Assembly: GCF_902499555.1 (NCBI RefSeq)
Contig: NZ_CABVMM010000012.1
Span: 62,001 to 126,000, forward strand
Length of the DNA stretch: 64,000 bases
Reading direction: 5' to 3'
DNA from: Mesonia oceanica
Lineage (GTDB): Bacteria > Bacteroidota > Bacteroidia > Flavobacteriales > Flavobacteriaceae
In this document: piece by piece, positions 8,545 through 17,202 of the stretch
How the letters are laid out: every line of letters starts with the position of its first letter
Numbering within the stretch: the stretch's first letter is position 1
Notes under the pieces: model-generated
Seen by the model: only the letters and a program-made list of their open reading frames with translations
What the model was told of the DNA's origin: nothing
Databases searched by the model: none
Made by a program: the position numbers and the translations under genes

Positions 8545-9230
8545 TCTTTTTTAATAGTATTTTTTTCTTCTGCTAATTTGCCTTCTTCAATTAAAGAAGG
8601 TAAATGTTTATTAAACCAACGAAAGCGATTAATAATCATAATATGTGTACCTCCTTCAAGAATTATGCAATTTTCAATATTTTTAATAGGAAAAACAACA
8701 TCTTTATCTCCGTGAATATGTATAGTACCTTTTAAAGGTTCTTCCTGATCCCAGCAAACCATTTGCTCAATGGCCCAATCTAAATACTCTTTATCACTTA
8801 CCGAAAGGTATTGCTTGTATAAATGTGCCCGTTTTTTGGTGAACTCACCAACAGGTAAATTTTCTAAATCTCCTATCCTACCGGCCAAACTAGTAGGTAA
8901 AATTTTATAAAGTCCAGTTTTCCTAGCCATTTTCATCCTTGCCGGCAACTCGTGTTTAGATTTTACGGTTGAAACTAAAATTAACCTTTTTACTGGAATT
9001 AATTTTGCCATTTCCTGGACAATCACTCCACCAAAAGAAACTCCTATTAAAACGGGATGAGGATGTATTACATCTTCCAGCATTCTCGTTATATAAGAAT
9101 GCATACATTCATTTTTATAAGGAATCTTCCACTTGAGCCAATGAATGGTATATTGATCATCCGGTAACTGTATGTATTCAAAAATGGAGGGATTTGCCGC
9201 CATTCCCGGCATAAAGTAAACGTGAGTCAT
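8541..9230 (-). CDS. alpha/beta hydrolase
   Basis: The ATG at 9230 (MTHVYFMPGMAANPSIFEY) gives the start typical of this small flavobacterial hydrolase family; another ATG at 9245 adds five residues. The fold shows an oxyanion-type FMPGMAA segment, the nucleophile elbow GVSFGG, an acid in HGDKDVVFP and a late His in GGTHIMI. These are the Ser-Asp-His elements of a serine hydrolase. No lipobox or signal peptide is seen, so it should be cytosolic. It heads the operon with the transglycosylase and cls, which hints at an envelope-lipid role, but its substrate is unknown. Confidence 0.8.
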   Translation of the reverse strand: MTHVYFMPGMAANPSIFEYIQLPDDQYTIHWLKWKIPYKNECMHSYITRMLEDVIHPHPVLIGVSFGGVIVQEMAKLIPVKRLILVSTVKSKHELPARMKMARKTGLYKILPTSLAGRIGDLENLPVGEFTKKRAHLYKQYLSVSDKEYLDWAIEQMVCWDQEEPLKGTIHIHGDKDVVFPIKNIENCIILEGGTHIMIINRFRWFNKHLPSLIEEGKLAEEKNTIKKD

Positions 9231-9346
9231 AGAAGTGCTTCTCATGATTTAACAGCTATCTAACAGTAAAACTGACTAAAAAAATCTAAATTTACTAATG
9301 TTTACAGATTGTACATTAATTATTTCTATTAAATAACTATTTAAAA

Positions 9347-10063
9347 ATGAAACAAGTTTTTCATCCTGCAAGTTCACGCGGTTCTGCCAATTTTGGTTGG
9401 TTAAAAGCTAATTATTCTTTCAGCTTTGCTAATTACTTCAATCCTAACCGTTTACAATTTGGAGCTTTACGGGTGCTTAATGATGATATTATTGCCGGTG
9501 GAATGGGTTTTGGAACGCATCCGCATCAAAATATGGAAATTATCACTATCCCATTAGAAGGAGCGCTTCAGCATAAAGATTCTATGGGAAATGAAGGTGT
9601 TATCCACGAAGGCGAAGTACAAGTGATGAGTGCCGGAACGGGGGTAGAACATAGTGAGTTTAATGCTAGTAAAACAGAACGTGCCAACACCCTACAAATT
9701 TGGGTTTTTACAGAAAAAGAAAATGTGGAACCGCGTTACGATCAAAAAAAATTTACTCCTGAAGATAGGAAAAATAAGTTTTTAACTGTTGTATCTCCTA
9801 AAGACGATAACAATGGAAATGCCCTTTGGGTTCACCAACAAACTTATTTTAATTTAGGAAATTTTGAAAGTGGTGAAAAAATAACTTACAACTTACACAA
9901 AGAAGGTCACGGAGCTTATATTTTCTTAATTTCTGGAGAGTTAAAAATTGGAGAACAAATGTTAGGAGAAAAAGATGCTATGGGAGTTTGGGAAACAAAC
10001 GGTATAGATATTGAAGTTACACAAGAAGCAAAGGTTCTTTTAATTGAAGTGCCTATGAACTAA
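9347..10063 (+). CDS. pirin family protein
   Basis: The 238-residue bicupin protein has the pirin signature FHPASSRGSANFGWLKANYSF near the N-terminus and a metal site built from GTHPHQNMEI and GTGVEHSEF (two His, a further His and a Glu). Bacterial pirins bind iron or other metals; some have quercetin dioxygenase activity and others regulate metabolism. The length and domain order match YhhW-type proteins. It heads a run of three plus-strand genes and starts about 100 bases from the divergent hydrolase operon. The physiological substrate cannot be inferred. Confidence 0.93.
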   Translation: MKQVFHPASSRGSANFGWLKANYSFSFANYFNPNRLQFGALRVLNDDIIAGGMGFGTHPHQNMEIITIPLEGALQHKDSMGNEGVIHEGEVQVMSAGTGVEHSEFNASKTERANTLQIWVFTEKENVEPRYDQKKFTPEDRKNKFLTVVSPKDDNNGNALWVHQQTYFNLGNFESGEKITYNLHKEGHGAYIFLISGELKIGEQMLGEKDAMGVWETNGIDIEVTQEAKVLLIEVPMN

Positions 10064-10073
10064 AACGTTAGCC

Positions 10074-10373
10074 ATGGAAGATTTTGAAGTTAAAAACAAT
10101 GACTTTTTAAGACAGTTTGAAGCAACCATTAAAGATGAGTTTGTAAAATTGGAGTATTCTGAACAAGAAAAGAAAATTTTCCTTTCTAAATTTATAATAC
10201 CTGAAAGCTTAAAAGAGCTAGATTACGATAATTCTTTTCTCACAAAAGTATTTGATTACATTAAAGAAAAAGGAAGAATAAAAATAGTACCTACCAGTAA
10301 AGAAGTGAAAAAATTCTTTCGTGCTAACAAAACAAAATATGCAGATTTATTACCGGTAGGAATGAGTATTTAA
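10074..10373 (+). CDS. small GNAT-like N-acetyltransferase domain protein
   Basis: The 99-residue protein resembles the minimal YjdJ-type acetyltransferase-fold family common in Bacteroidota: an N-terminal strand pair (NNDFLRQFEATIKDEFVKLEY), a central strand KKIFLSKFIIPE and a C-terminal KIVPTSKEVKKFFRANK. The usual acetyl-CoA loop RGxG is replaced by ELDYDNS, so catalytic activity is uncertain. It lies 10 bases behind the pirin gene and one base ahead of the DinB gene, pointing to one operon. The identification is from recognition of the family pattern, not from a catalytic motif. Confidence 0.6.
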   Translation: MEDFEVKNNDFLRQFEATIKDEFVKLEYSEQEKKIFLSKFIIPESLKELDYDNSFLTKVFDYIKEKGRIKIVPTSKEVKKFFRANKTKYADLLPVGMSI

Positions 10374-10374
10374 A

Positions 10375-10821
10375 ATGAAGGATTTCTTTATAGATATTTT
10401 TGAATACCATCATTTTTTTAATGAAAAATTAATTATTGAATTTAAAACTCACAAGTCAGAAATCCCACCATCAACTTACGCGCTATTTTGTCATTGCCTT
10501 AATGCTCATCAAATTTGGAATGCGCGTGTGCTAAAAGAAGTTGAATTAGGCCTCCATCAACTCCACCACTTAGAAGATTTACCAAAATTAAATCTTCAAA
10601 ACCACTCCAAAACAATTCAAATTATAAACGAATTTGATTTTGCTCAACTAATAACTTATCAAAACTCAAAAGGAAAAAATTTCAGCAACTCGGTAAGAGA
10701 GATTCTATTTCATATCGCCAATCACCACACACATCATAGAGGTCAGATCATTTCAGAATTCAGGAAAAACAATATTGAACCTTTAGTCACTGATTATATT
10801 TTTTACAAAAGGAACAATTAA
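10375..10821 (+). CDS. DinB family protein (four-helix-bundle metal-dependent enzyme)
   Basis: The 148-residue protein has the DinB/YfiT-like layout: EYHHFFNEKLIIEF in helix 1, HCLNAHQIWNARV in helix 2 and the hallmark HIANHHTHHRGQI near the C-terminus, which supply the three-His metal site. Members include thiol transferases (mycothiol or bacillithiol dependent) and uncharacterised stress proteins. It starts one base after the stop of the GNAT-like gene and is followed by a 100-base gap to the convergent mtaB gene. Confidence 0.88.
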   Translation: MKDFFIDIFEYHHFFNEKLIIEFKTHKSEIPPSTYALFCHCLNAHQIWNARVLKEVELGLHQLHHLEDLPKLNLQNHSKTIQIINEFDFAQLITYQNSKGKNFSNSVREILFHIANHHTHHRGQIISEFRKNNIEPLVTDYIFYKRNN

Positions 10822-10924
10822 ACAGCCTCATTCTGCTTGACACAGAATTTTATCATGCTATTAAAATGACATGTTCAATAAAATACACTTCGGCTCTGCC
10901 CAGTGCAATAAACCCATTTAATAA
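10822..10924. repeat. degenerate dispersed-repeat region between convergent genes
   Basis: ACAGCCTCAT at 10822-10831 equals the right end of the inverted-repeat element at 55702-55835. It is followed by small inverted repeats ATTCTG...CAGAAT and CACT...AGTG of the kind seen in flavobacterial dispersed repeats. This may be an eroded copy; the short match could also be chance. Confidence 0.35.
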
Positions 10925-12280
10925 CTAGACCGCTATGTCCGATTTCGATTCAACTAAATCAAAACGAACCAAGCCATCTTCATCAATTTCGGTTAATATT
11001 ACTTGGTGTAAAGTATTTACATATTCCGGATTCCAAGGCATTTTTACTTTTACATAATTCTCTGTAAACCCGTGAATATATCCTTCTTTGTTTTCGCCTT
11101 CAAAAAGAACGCTAAATGTATTCCCTAACTGACTTTCATAAAATGCTCTTCGTTTTTTTGCTGAAAGACCACGCAACATTTTACTACGTTTTTTTCTTAC
11201 TTTTTGTGGTACTACCTCTTCCATTTCAGCAGCCAAGGTATTATCTCGTTCAGAATAAGTAAACACGTGTAAATACGAAATATCAAGATCATTTAAAAAG
11301 TTATACGTTTCCAAGAAAAGTTCATCGGTTTCTCCGGGAAAACCAACAATCACATCTACGCCTATACAGGCATTAGGCATTGTTGTTTTAATTTGCTCCA
11401 CACGATCTACATACAATTCTCGGCGGTAACGACGACGCATTAATCCCAATAATTTGTTGCTCCCGCTCTGCAACGGGATATGGAAATGTGGCACAAACGT
11501 ATTACTTTGCGCTACAAAATCGATAGTTTCATTCTTCAATAAATTTGGTTCGATAGAAGAAATACGTAAACGTTCAATCCCCTCTACTTCATCTAAAGCT
11601 TTTACTAAATCTAAAAATGTATGTTCGTGTTTTTTATTACCAAATTCACCTTTTCCGTAATCCCCAATATTTACTCCCGTAAGTACAATTTCTTTAATGT
11701 CTTGGTCTGAAATTTCTTTGGCGTTTTTCAGCACATTTCCCAAGGTATCACTCCTAGAAATCCCACGTGCCAAGGGAATGGTGCAATAGGTACATTTATA
11801 ATCGCAACCATCTTGTACTTTTAAAAATGCGCGCGTACGATCACCGATGGAATAAGAACCTACATAAAAATCGGCTTCATCAATTTCACACGAATGGATT
11901 TGTGCTGTACGAGCTTCTGCCGGCTGACTCAACAAATCATTTAAATAACTGGTAATATTAAATTTTTCAGTGGCGCCCAACACTAAATCCACTCCTTCTA
12001 CATCGGCCAACTCCTCCGGCTTTAATTGTGCATAACAACCAATGGCAATCACAAAGGCATTTTCATTTTTTTTCTGAGCTTGTTTTACGATAGCTTTAAA
12101 ACGCTTATCGGCATTTTCGGTTACGCTACACGTATTAATTACATAGATCTCTGCTTTTTCAGAAAACTCCACACGATTAAAACCTTCATTTTCAAATGAA
12201 CGTGCAATCGTCGAAGTTTCAGAAAAATTAAGCTTACAACCTAGCGTGTAAAATGCTACATTTTTATTTGTATCTATCAT
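10925..12280 (-). CDS. mtaB: tRNA t6A37 methylthiotransferase MtaB
   Basis: The 451-residue radical-SAM enzyme adds a methylthio group to N6-threonylcarbamoyladenosine at tRNA position 37. The N-terminal UPF0004 domain carries the three cysteines of the auxiliary iron-sulfur cluster (C15 in LGCKLN, C51 in NTCSVTENA, C82 in IGCYAQLKPEE). The radical-SAM motif is C159-x3-C163-x2-C166 (DGCDYKCTYC), and a TRAM-type RNA-binding tail follows. The CKLN and TCSVT wording fits MtaB rather than MiaB or RimO. It is a single gene with its promoter in the 115-base divergent gap. Confidence 0.93.
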   Translation of the reverse strand: MIDTNKNVAFYTLGCKLNFSETSTIARSFENEGFNRVEFSEKAEIYVINTCSVTENADKRFKAIVKQAQKKNENAFVIAIGCYAQLKPEELADVEGVDLVLGATEKFNITSYLNDLLSQPAEARTAQIHSCEIDEADFYVGSYSIGDRTRAFLKVQDGCDYKCTYCTIPLARGISRSDTLGNVLKNAKEISDQDIKEIVLTGVNIGDYGKGEFGNKKHEHTFLDLVKALDEVEGIERLRISSIEPNLLKNETIDFVAQSNTFVPHFHIPLQSGSNKLLGLMRRRYRRELYVDRVEQIKTTMPNACIGVDVIVGFPGETDELFLETYNFLNDLDISYLHVFTYSERDNTLAAEMEEVVPQKVRKKRSKMLRGLSAKKRRAFYESQLGNTFSVLFEGENKEGYIHGFTENYVKVKMPWNPEYVNTLHQVILTEIDEDGLVRFDLVESKSDIAV

Positions 12281-12363
12281 AACAGCTCCTTTCCTAATCT
12301 TTTAGTATAATTGTGATGGATAACTTAGGCGATAAGCCTTACTACTCCTTACAAAAACGCGTG

Positions 12364-12371
12364 CAAATATA
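12364..12371 (-). promoter_or_regulatory. -7 promoter box of mtaB
   Basis: Minus-strand TATATTTG matches TAnnTTTG about 85 bases ahead of the mtaB start. The surrounding GTGCAAATATAC wording also occurs ahead of rpmH and, in part, dapF. Confidence 0.6.
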
Positions 12372-12395
12372 CTATCTAAAATTGGTTTAAGAAAA

Positions 12396-14009
12396 TTGAA
12401 AAAATACACTAACCATATAATTATCAAGCTATTATTTCTCACTATCTTATTTTTTGGTTTACACTCTTGCCAAAATACAAGTAAAAACGATCGAGACCAT
12501 TTAGTTTTTCGTTATAATGAACACGCAAATATTACCTCATTAGATCCTGCTTTTGCTAAAGACCAACGTAATATTTGGCCTTGTAATCAGCTTTATAATA
12601 GTTTGGTTCAATTAGATGATAGTTTAACTATTCAACCTGATTTAGCGGAGCGTTGGACGATTTCTAAAGATGCGAAAACCTATACTTTTTCACTTCGGAA
12701 GCAAGTCTATTTTCATAAAAACAAAATTTTCGGGAAAGATTCTACAAGAACGGTAAATGCTCATGATGTAGTTTATAGTTTAAAACGCCTAACAAATCCT
12801 AAACTAGCTTCTCCCGGAAGTTGGGTCATGCAAAATGTAGAAACAATTTCTGCTGAAAATGATTCAACAGTTAAAATTCAGCTTAAAAATCCATTTCCTG
12901 CATTTTTAGGGTTGTTATCCATGAAGTTTTGTTCAGTTATTCCTAAAGAAATGGAAGAACTTGATTTTAGGGAAAATCCAATTGGTACCGGTCCGTTTAA
13001 ATTTAAACGCTGGGAAGCCAATGAAAAACTGGTATTTAGAAAAAACAATCTTTATTTTGAAAAAGATAAAAATGGAAAGCAACTCCCCTACCTAGAAGCC
13101 GTTGCCATTACTTTTTTACCAGATAAGCAAAGTGAATTTTTACAATTTGCTCAAGGAAATCTAGATTTTTTAAGCGGGTTAGATCCTTCTTACAAAGATG
13201 AGTTGCTATCTTCTGTGGGGAAATTGAAAAAGAAATACGGCAATCGCATTGAAATGCTTTCTGCTCCATATTTAAATACCGAATATTTAGGAATTTATCT
13301 CGACAGTAAAACACCGGAGATTAATGCTCGGCAATTACGCCAAGCTATCAATTATGGTTTTAATCGGGAAACGATGATTACCTATTTGCGAAACGGGATT
13401 GGGACTCCGGCAGAAAACGGATTTATCCCAAAAGGCTTACCGGGTTTTTCAAAGAAGAAATATTACGAATACAATCCACAAAAGGCAAAAGAATTGATTG
13501 CGGCTTACCAAGCAGCAACCGGCGATACGTCTCCCGAATTCACCATTAGTACCAATTCTTCTTATTTAGATTTGGTAGAATATATTCAGCGGGAATTACA
13601 GAAAATTGGCATACAAGTAAATATCGATGTGATGCCTCCTTCTACACTTCGCCAACAACGTTCTGCCGGAAAGCTTGATATCTTTAGAGCCAGTTGGATT
13701 GCTGATTATCCTGATGCTGAAAATTATTTATCACTTTTTTATTCTGAAAATTTTTCACCCAACGGACCTAATTATACGCATTTTAAATCAGCTACATTTG
13801 ATAGTTTATATAAAAAAGCCATCCATACTTCTGAAGCAAAAGATAGAATACCTTTATACCAGCAAATGGATTCTATTGTCATGAATGAAGCTGCGGTGGT
13901 ACCATTGTATTACGACCAAGTAGTTCGGTTTACGCAAAAAAACGTAAAAGGCCTAGGGATTAATCCTATCAATTTATTGGATTTAAAAAAAATTAAGAAA
14001 ATAAAATAA
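12396..14009 (+). CDS. ABC transporter substrate-binding lipoprotein (family 5, peptide type)
   Basis: The 537-residue protein has a lipoprotein signal ending in GLHSC (Cys25) and a full SBP_bac_5 domain: NITSLDPAFAKDQRNIWPCNQLYNSL, PIGTGPFKFKRW and RQLRQAINYGFNRE are characteristic blocks. The family binds oligopeptides, nickel or other solutes for ABC importers such as Dpp/Opp. No permease or ATPase gene is adjacent, so its partners lie elsewhere. The start is a TTG at 12396; no upstream in-frame ATG is available and the signal peptide begins exactly there (MKKYTNHIII). Confidence 0.88.
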   Translation: MKKYTNHIIIKLLFLTILFFGLHSCQNTSKNDRDHLVFRYNEHANITSLDPAFAKDQRNIWPCNQLYNSLVQLDDSLTIQPDLAERWTISKDAKTYTFSLRKQVYFHKNKIFGKDSTRTVNAHDVVYSLKRLTNPKLASPGSWVMQNVETISAENDSTVKIQLKNPFPAFLGLLSMKFCSVIPKEMEELDFRENPIGTGPFKFKRWEANEKLVFRKNNLYFEKDKNGKQLPYLEAVAITFLPDKQSEFLQFAQGNLDFLSGLDPSYKDELLSSVGKLKKKYGNRIEMLSAPYLNTEYLGIYLDSKTPEINARQLRQAINYGFNRETMITYLRNGIGTPAENGFIPKGLPGFSKKKYYEYNPQKAKELIAAYQAATGDTSPEFTISTNSSYLDLVEYIQRELQKIGIQVNIDVMPPSTLRQQRSAGKLDIFRASWIADYPDAENYLSLFYSENFSPNGPNYTHFKSATFDSLYKKAIHTSEAKDRIPLYQQMDSIVMNEAAVVPLYYDQVVRFTQKNVKGLGINPINLLDLKKIKKIK

Positions 14010-14071
14010 ATTTACTGAACAAAAATCTAAAAAAGTTAATATTTTTGACTTGCAAACATTAAAAATAGGTC

Positions 14072-14587
14072 ATGAAATTTAAAAATATTTTATCATTACT
14101 ACTTATTGTATCAACTGTTACAATTTCTTGTAAAGACAACCAACAAAAACAAGAAGAAACAAATAATCCTTCACAAAAAAGCATAGAAAAAGAGAACACT
14201 AAGGATTCTACTATAGTTGAAAAGAACAATGCTTCTAAAAAAACTGAAACTTTTGAATACGTTTGTTTTACCAACAACGATGATAAAAGCAAGAGAATCT
14301 GGGTTGAATTTTCAAAAAACGGAAAAGCCAATCAAATAAAATATGAGGGACAAAATGAGCCCATTCTACTTGAACATACTAAAGAAGATTATGTTGAAGG
14401 AGGAGTTCACCCAACTATAAAAAACTATTATAATGAAATTTATGATGGGAAAATAAATGGGCAATATATTCTTACCCATTCTGGAGTTTGGGATTATGTA
14501 AAATATATTCGAGGAAAAGATGGTAAAGAATTTAATTATACTATTGACCATGATGCAGATCCATATAGTAGCAAACCCTGTTTCTAA
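14072..14587 (+). CDS. hypothetical lipoprotein
   Basis: The 171-residue protein has a lipoprotein signal with Cys20 (VSTVTISC), then a Lys/Glu/Asn/Gln-rich disordered linker to about residue 65, then a compact domain with EYVCFTNNDDKSKRIWVEF, an aromatic strand pattern, and a C-terminal Cys (SSKPCF). The two late cysteines could form a disulfide. It is predicted to be anchored in the envelope. The family is not recognised. It follows the ABC binding protein by about 60 bases but a shared role is not evident. Confidence 0.75.
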   Translation: MKFKNILSLLLIVSTVTISCKDNQQKQEETNNPSQKSIEKENTKDSTIVEKNNASKKTETFEYVCFTNNDDKSKRIWVEFSKNGKANQIKYEGQNEPILLEHTKEDYVEGGVHPTIKNYYNEIYDGKINGQYILTHSGVWDYVKYIRGKDGKEFNYTIDHDADPYSSKPCF

Positions 14588-14691
14588 TTAATAAGAACAA
14601 AATAAAAAATTTGCTTCTATTAACTAGTATGTAATGGATATCAAATGAAAGTTCTTTTAATAGAAAGAATAGGAAATTAAAAGATTGTAAA

Positions 14692-14721
14692 GCAAAGCCT
14701 GTCTTTTTTGGCAGGCTTTGC
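14692..14721. terminator. inverted repeat between convergent genes
   Basis: A perfect 10-base stem (GCAAAGCCTG/CAGGCTTTGC) with a 10-base T-rich loop lies between the lipoprotein gene and mltG. It lacks a proper T-run on either side, so it is only a candidate terminator. Confidence 0.55.
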
Positions 14722-14742
14722 CACTAGAAACATCGAAGTAAA

Positions 14743-15786
14743 CTATCTATTTATTCCCATTTTGTTGATCCAACGTACATAAGCTTGTCGGTTATTATTA
14801 TGCTGACGTAAAGTTTTAGCAAACTTGTGGTAACCCGGTTTTTCAGGATTAGCTACAAAGTAATAATAATCGTGATCTTCGTAATTTAATACTGCATCAA
14901 TGGCAGAGATATCGGGCATCGTAATAGGGCCTGGTGGCAAACCAGCATATTTATAAGTATTGTATGGGGAATCTGTTTCTAAATCTTTATACAGCACTCG
15001 TTTAATGATGGTATCGAAATCGTCATTTTTCTTTTTCACCGCATAAATTACTGTGGGATCGGCATCTAGTTTAATACCACGTTTGTGGCGATTCATATAA
15101 ACCCCGGCAACACGTTTGCGTTCATCTACTTTAGCTGTTTCTTTTTGTACAATAGCTGCAAGTGTATAAACTTCATTAGGGGTTAATCCAATTTTTTCGG
15201 CTTTCTGCTTTCTTGCATCTGTCCAAAATTTCTGGTATTCTTTTAGCATACGATCCCTAAATTCTTTAGCAGAAGTATTCCAATAAAATTCATATTGATT
15301 AGGAATATACATAGCTAAAGCTGTTTCAGGTTTAAAATCGTTTTCAGCTAAAAAGGTAGAATCTGCCATTGTCTTGATTAGTGAAACACTATCGGCTTCA
15401 ATTTGTGCAGCAATCCTTCCGGCAAGATCTTCCAAGCGTTCTTGATTATTAAATTGAACGGCCAACGGCTGATTACTGCTTCGCAACGTATTCACCATAT
15501 CATTATTGCTCATTCCTTTTTTTAGAATAAACCGACCGGCTTTAATATTTTGTGGATAAGATTTTTTCTGTGCTACCTGATCAAAGCTCTCCAAATCTTT
15601 TACCACCAGTTTCATCTGATTGATTACTTCTTGATAGCTAGCATCTGTTCTAATAAAAACCTCTTTGGTTTCTGAAGAAAATTTCGTGTTGGGAGCCAAT
15701 ACAGCTTGATAGACAAAATAGCTAAAAATGCCTAAACCTAGCATTCCTAAAAGAACAATGGCTAAAAGTATTTTTTTAATATACAT
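14743..15786 (-). CDS. mltG: endolytic murein transglycosylase MltG
   Basis: The 347-residue inner-membrane protein cuts nascent glycan strands and sets their length. It has one N-terminal membrane segment (LLAIVLLGMLGLGIFSYFVY), a LysM-like region, and a YceG catalytic domain. That domain shows YTLAAIVQKETAK (catalytic Glu in QKET), VAGVYMNRHKRGIKLDADPTV and the PYNTYKYAGLPPGPI block. It is last in the dapF-GNAT-mltG operon and overlaps the GNAT gene by 11 bases. Confidence 0.95.
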   Translation of the reverse strand: MYIKKILLAIVLLGMLGLGIFSYFVYQAVLAPNTKFSSETKEVFIRTDASYQEVINQMKLVVKDLESFDQVAQKKSYPQNIKAGRFILKKGMSNNDMVNTLRSSNQPLAVQFNNQERLEDLAGRIAAQIEADSVSLIKTMADSTFLAENDFKPETALAMYIPNQYEFYWNTSAKEFRDRMLKEYQKFWTDARKQKAEKIGLTPNEVYTLAAIVQKETAKVDERKRVAGVYMNRHKRGIKLDADPTVIYAVKKKNDDFDTIIKRVLYKDLETDSPYNTYKYAGLPPGPITMPDISAIDAVLNYEDHDYYYFVANPEKPGYHKFAKTLRQHNNNRQAYVRWINKMGINR

Positions 15787-16306
15787 TATTGATTAATTGA
15801 TATAAAATTTCGTTTTTATAATTTCCGTTCACGAGGTTCCAATCTTTTTTTATACCGATTTGCTGAAAATTCATATTTCGGAATAACTTTTGACTTTTTA
15901 AATTCTCTTCAGCAACATTCGCATATAGTTGGTGCAGTTTTAAGCGTTCAAAAGAATAATCACATAATAATTTTAGAGCTTCGGCACCAAAACCTTTTCC
16001 TCGGTTTTCTTTCTCTACAATTAATATTCCAATCGCAGCGCGACGGTGCTGTGGGTCGAAATCAAAAATATCGATCAGACCTAATCTTTCTTCTTCTTTT
16101 GTCTCAATTACCAATCGTAATTGCTTGACTTCGTAAATATCGCGATGAGCGTTATCTAAATATTGCTTGATTAAAAATCGTGAATACGGTGTTTGTGTTG
16201 AACTTAATTCCCAAAGATCTTCGTTATTTTCTATTTCATAAATAAACTCTAAATCCTCGGGTTCTAAAGGCCGTAAGTTGATATTTTTCCCGCTTAATGT
16301 TAGCAT
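15776..16306 (-). CDS. GNAT family N-acetyltransferase (RimJ/RimL-like)
   Basis: The 176-residue protein carries the GNAT fold with an acetyl-CoA loop ENRGKGFGAEAL (R-G-x-G-x-G/A type), and LRPLEPEDLEFIYEIEN at the N-terminus and NVAEENLKSQKLFRNMNF near the C-terminus, as in RimJ/RimL and SpeG relatives. The acetyl acceptor (protein N-terminus, polyamine or other) is unknown. It overlaps dapF by seven bases and mltG by 11, so it is translationally coupled in that operon. Confidence 0.88.
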   Translation of the reverse strand: MLTLSGKNINLRPLEPEDLEFIYEIENNEDLWELSSTQTPYSRFLIKQYLDNAHRDIYEVKQLRLVIETKEEERLGLIDIFDFDPQHRRAAIGILIVEKENRGKGFGAEALKLLCDYSFERLKLHQLYANVAEENLKSQKLFRNMNFQQIGIKKDWNLVNGNYKNEILYQLINNVY

Positions 16307-17079
16307 ATTATAGTACCTTCAAAAACTTGTTCTGCCGGACCGCTTAGCCAAACATCACTAAATTGATTTCCATTTTGTTTAAAATTGACCTCTAAATTTC
16401 CTCCAGGTGTTTGAATTTTCACTGGCAAAGCATTATATTTTTTTGCATAGGTCGAAGCAATAGCTACCGCAGTAACTCCGGTGCCGCAAGAAAGTGTTTC
16501 ATCTTCCACTCCGCGTTCGTATGTTCTTACTTGAAGAACCCCATTTTGCGGTTCTACAAAGTTGACGTTTGTTCCTTGTTGTTTATAAACTTCATTATAA
16601 CGAATAGCAGCACCTTCTTTTTTCACATCCAATTGATGAAGATCTGAAGTAAAAACAATATGATGTGGCGAACCTGTATCTAAAAAATATTCGGTTCCTA
16701 TCTCATCAATTCCATCTACATTTTGCATTTGTAAATGAATTTTATCAGCTTCAATTTTTGCATGATGTTTCCCATCAATTGCTGTAAAAATGGCATTTTT
16801 TTCAACAATATTTAAAAACTCAGCAAAACGAACCAAACATCTCCCTCCATTTCCGCACATGGTGCTTTGATTGCCATCACTATTAAAATAAACCATTTTA
16901 AAATCATCTTCGGCATCTTCAGAATTTTCCAGAAGAATTAATCCGTCAGCACCTATGCCAAATTTTCGATCACACAAGCGATGAATTACTTTGGTATCAT
17001 TTTTGAAAAAACTTTTTCGATTATCAATCATGATAAAATCATTACCGGTTCCTTGATATTTATAAAATTTTACGGTCAT
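16300..17079 (-). CDS. dapF: diaminopimelate epimerase
   Basis: The 259-residue enzyme interconverts LL- and meso-diaminopimelate for lysine and peptidoglycan synthesis. The two catalytic cysteines are clear: C75 in MCGNGGRC and C198 in SCGTGVTAVA. FYKYQGTGNDFIMIDN is the family start. It heads an operon with a GNAT gene and mltG, joining precursor synthesis with glycan processing. Confidence 0.97.
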   Translation of the reverse strand: MTVKFYKYQGTGNDFIMIDNRKSFFKNDTKVIHRLCDRKFGIGADGLILLENSEDAEDDFKMVYFNSDGNQSTMCGNGGRCLVRFAEFLNIVEKNAIFTAIDGKHHAKIEADKIHLQMQNVDGIDEIGTEYFLDTGSPHHIVFTSDLHQLDVKKEGAAIRYNEVYKQQGTNVNFVEPQNGVLQVRTYERGVEDETLSCGTGVTAVAIASTYAKKYNALPVKIQTPGGNLEVNFKQNGNQFSDVWLSGPAEQVFEGTIIC

Positions 17080-17099
17080 TTTTTCGTTTTAAAAGTGGA

Positions 17100-17107
17100 C
17101 AAATATA
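17100..17107 (-). promoter_or_regulatory. -7 promoter box of the dapF operon
   Basis: Minus-strand TATATTTG (CAAATATA on the plus strand) lies 20 bases ahead of the dapF start and fits TAnnTTTG. No TTG is seen at the usual spacing. Confidence 0.55.
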
Positions 17108-17202
17108 CATATTCACTTATAATATGTGCCGTTAAAAATCAGTTAAGCCAATAATATGAAGGAGCAAAAGTTTATAATTTTAGAATTAAAACCAACAACC
17201 CT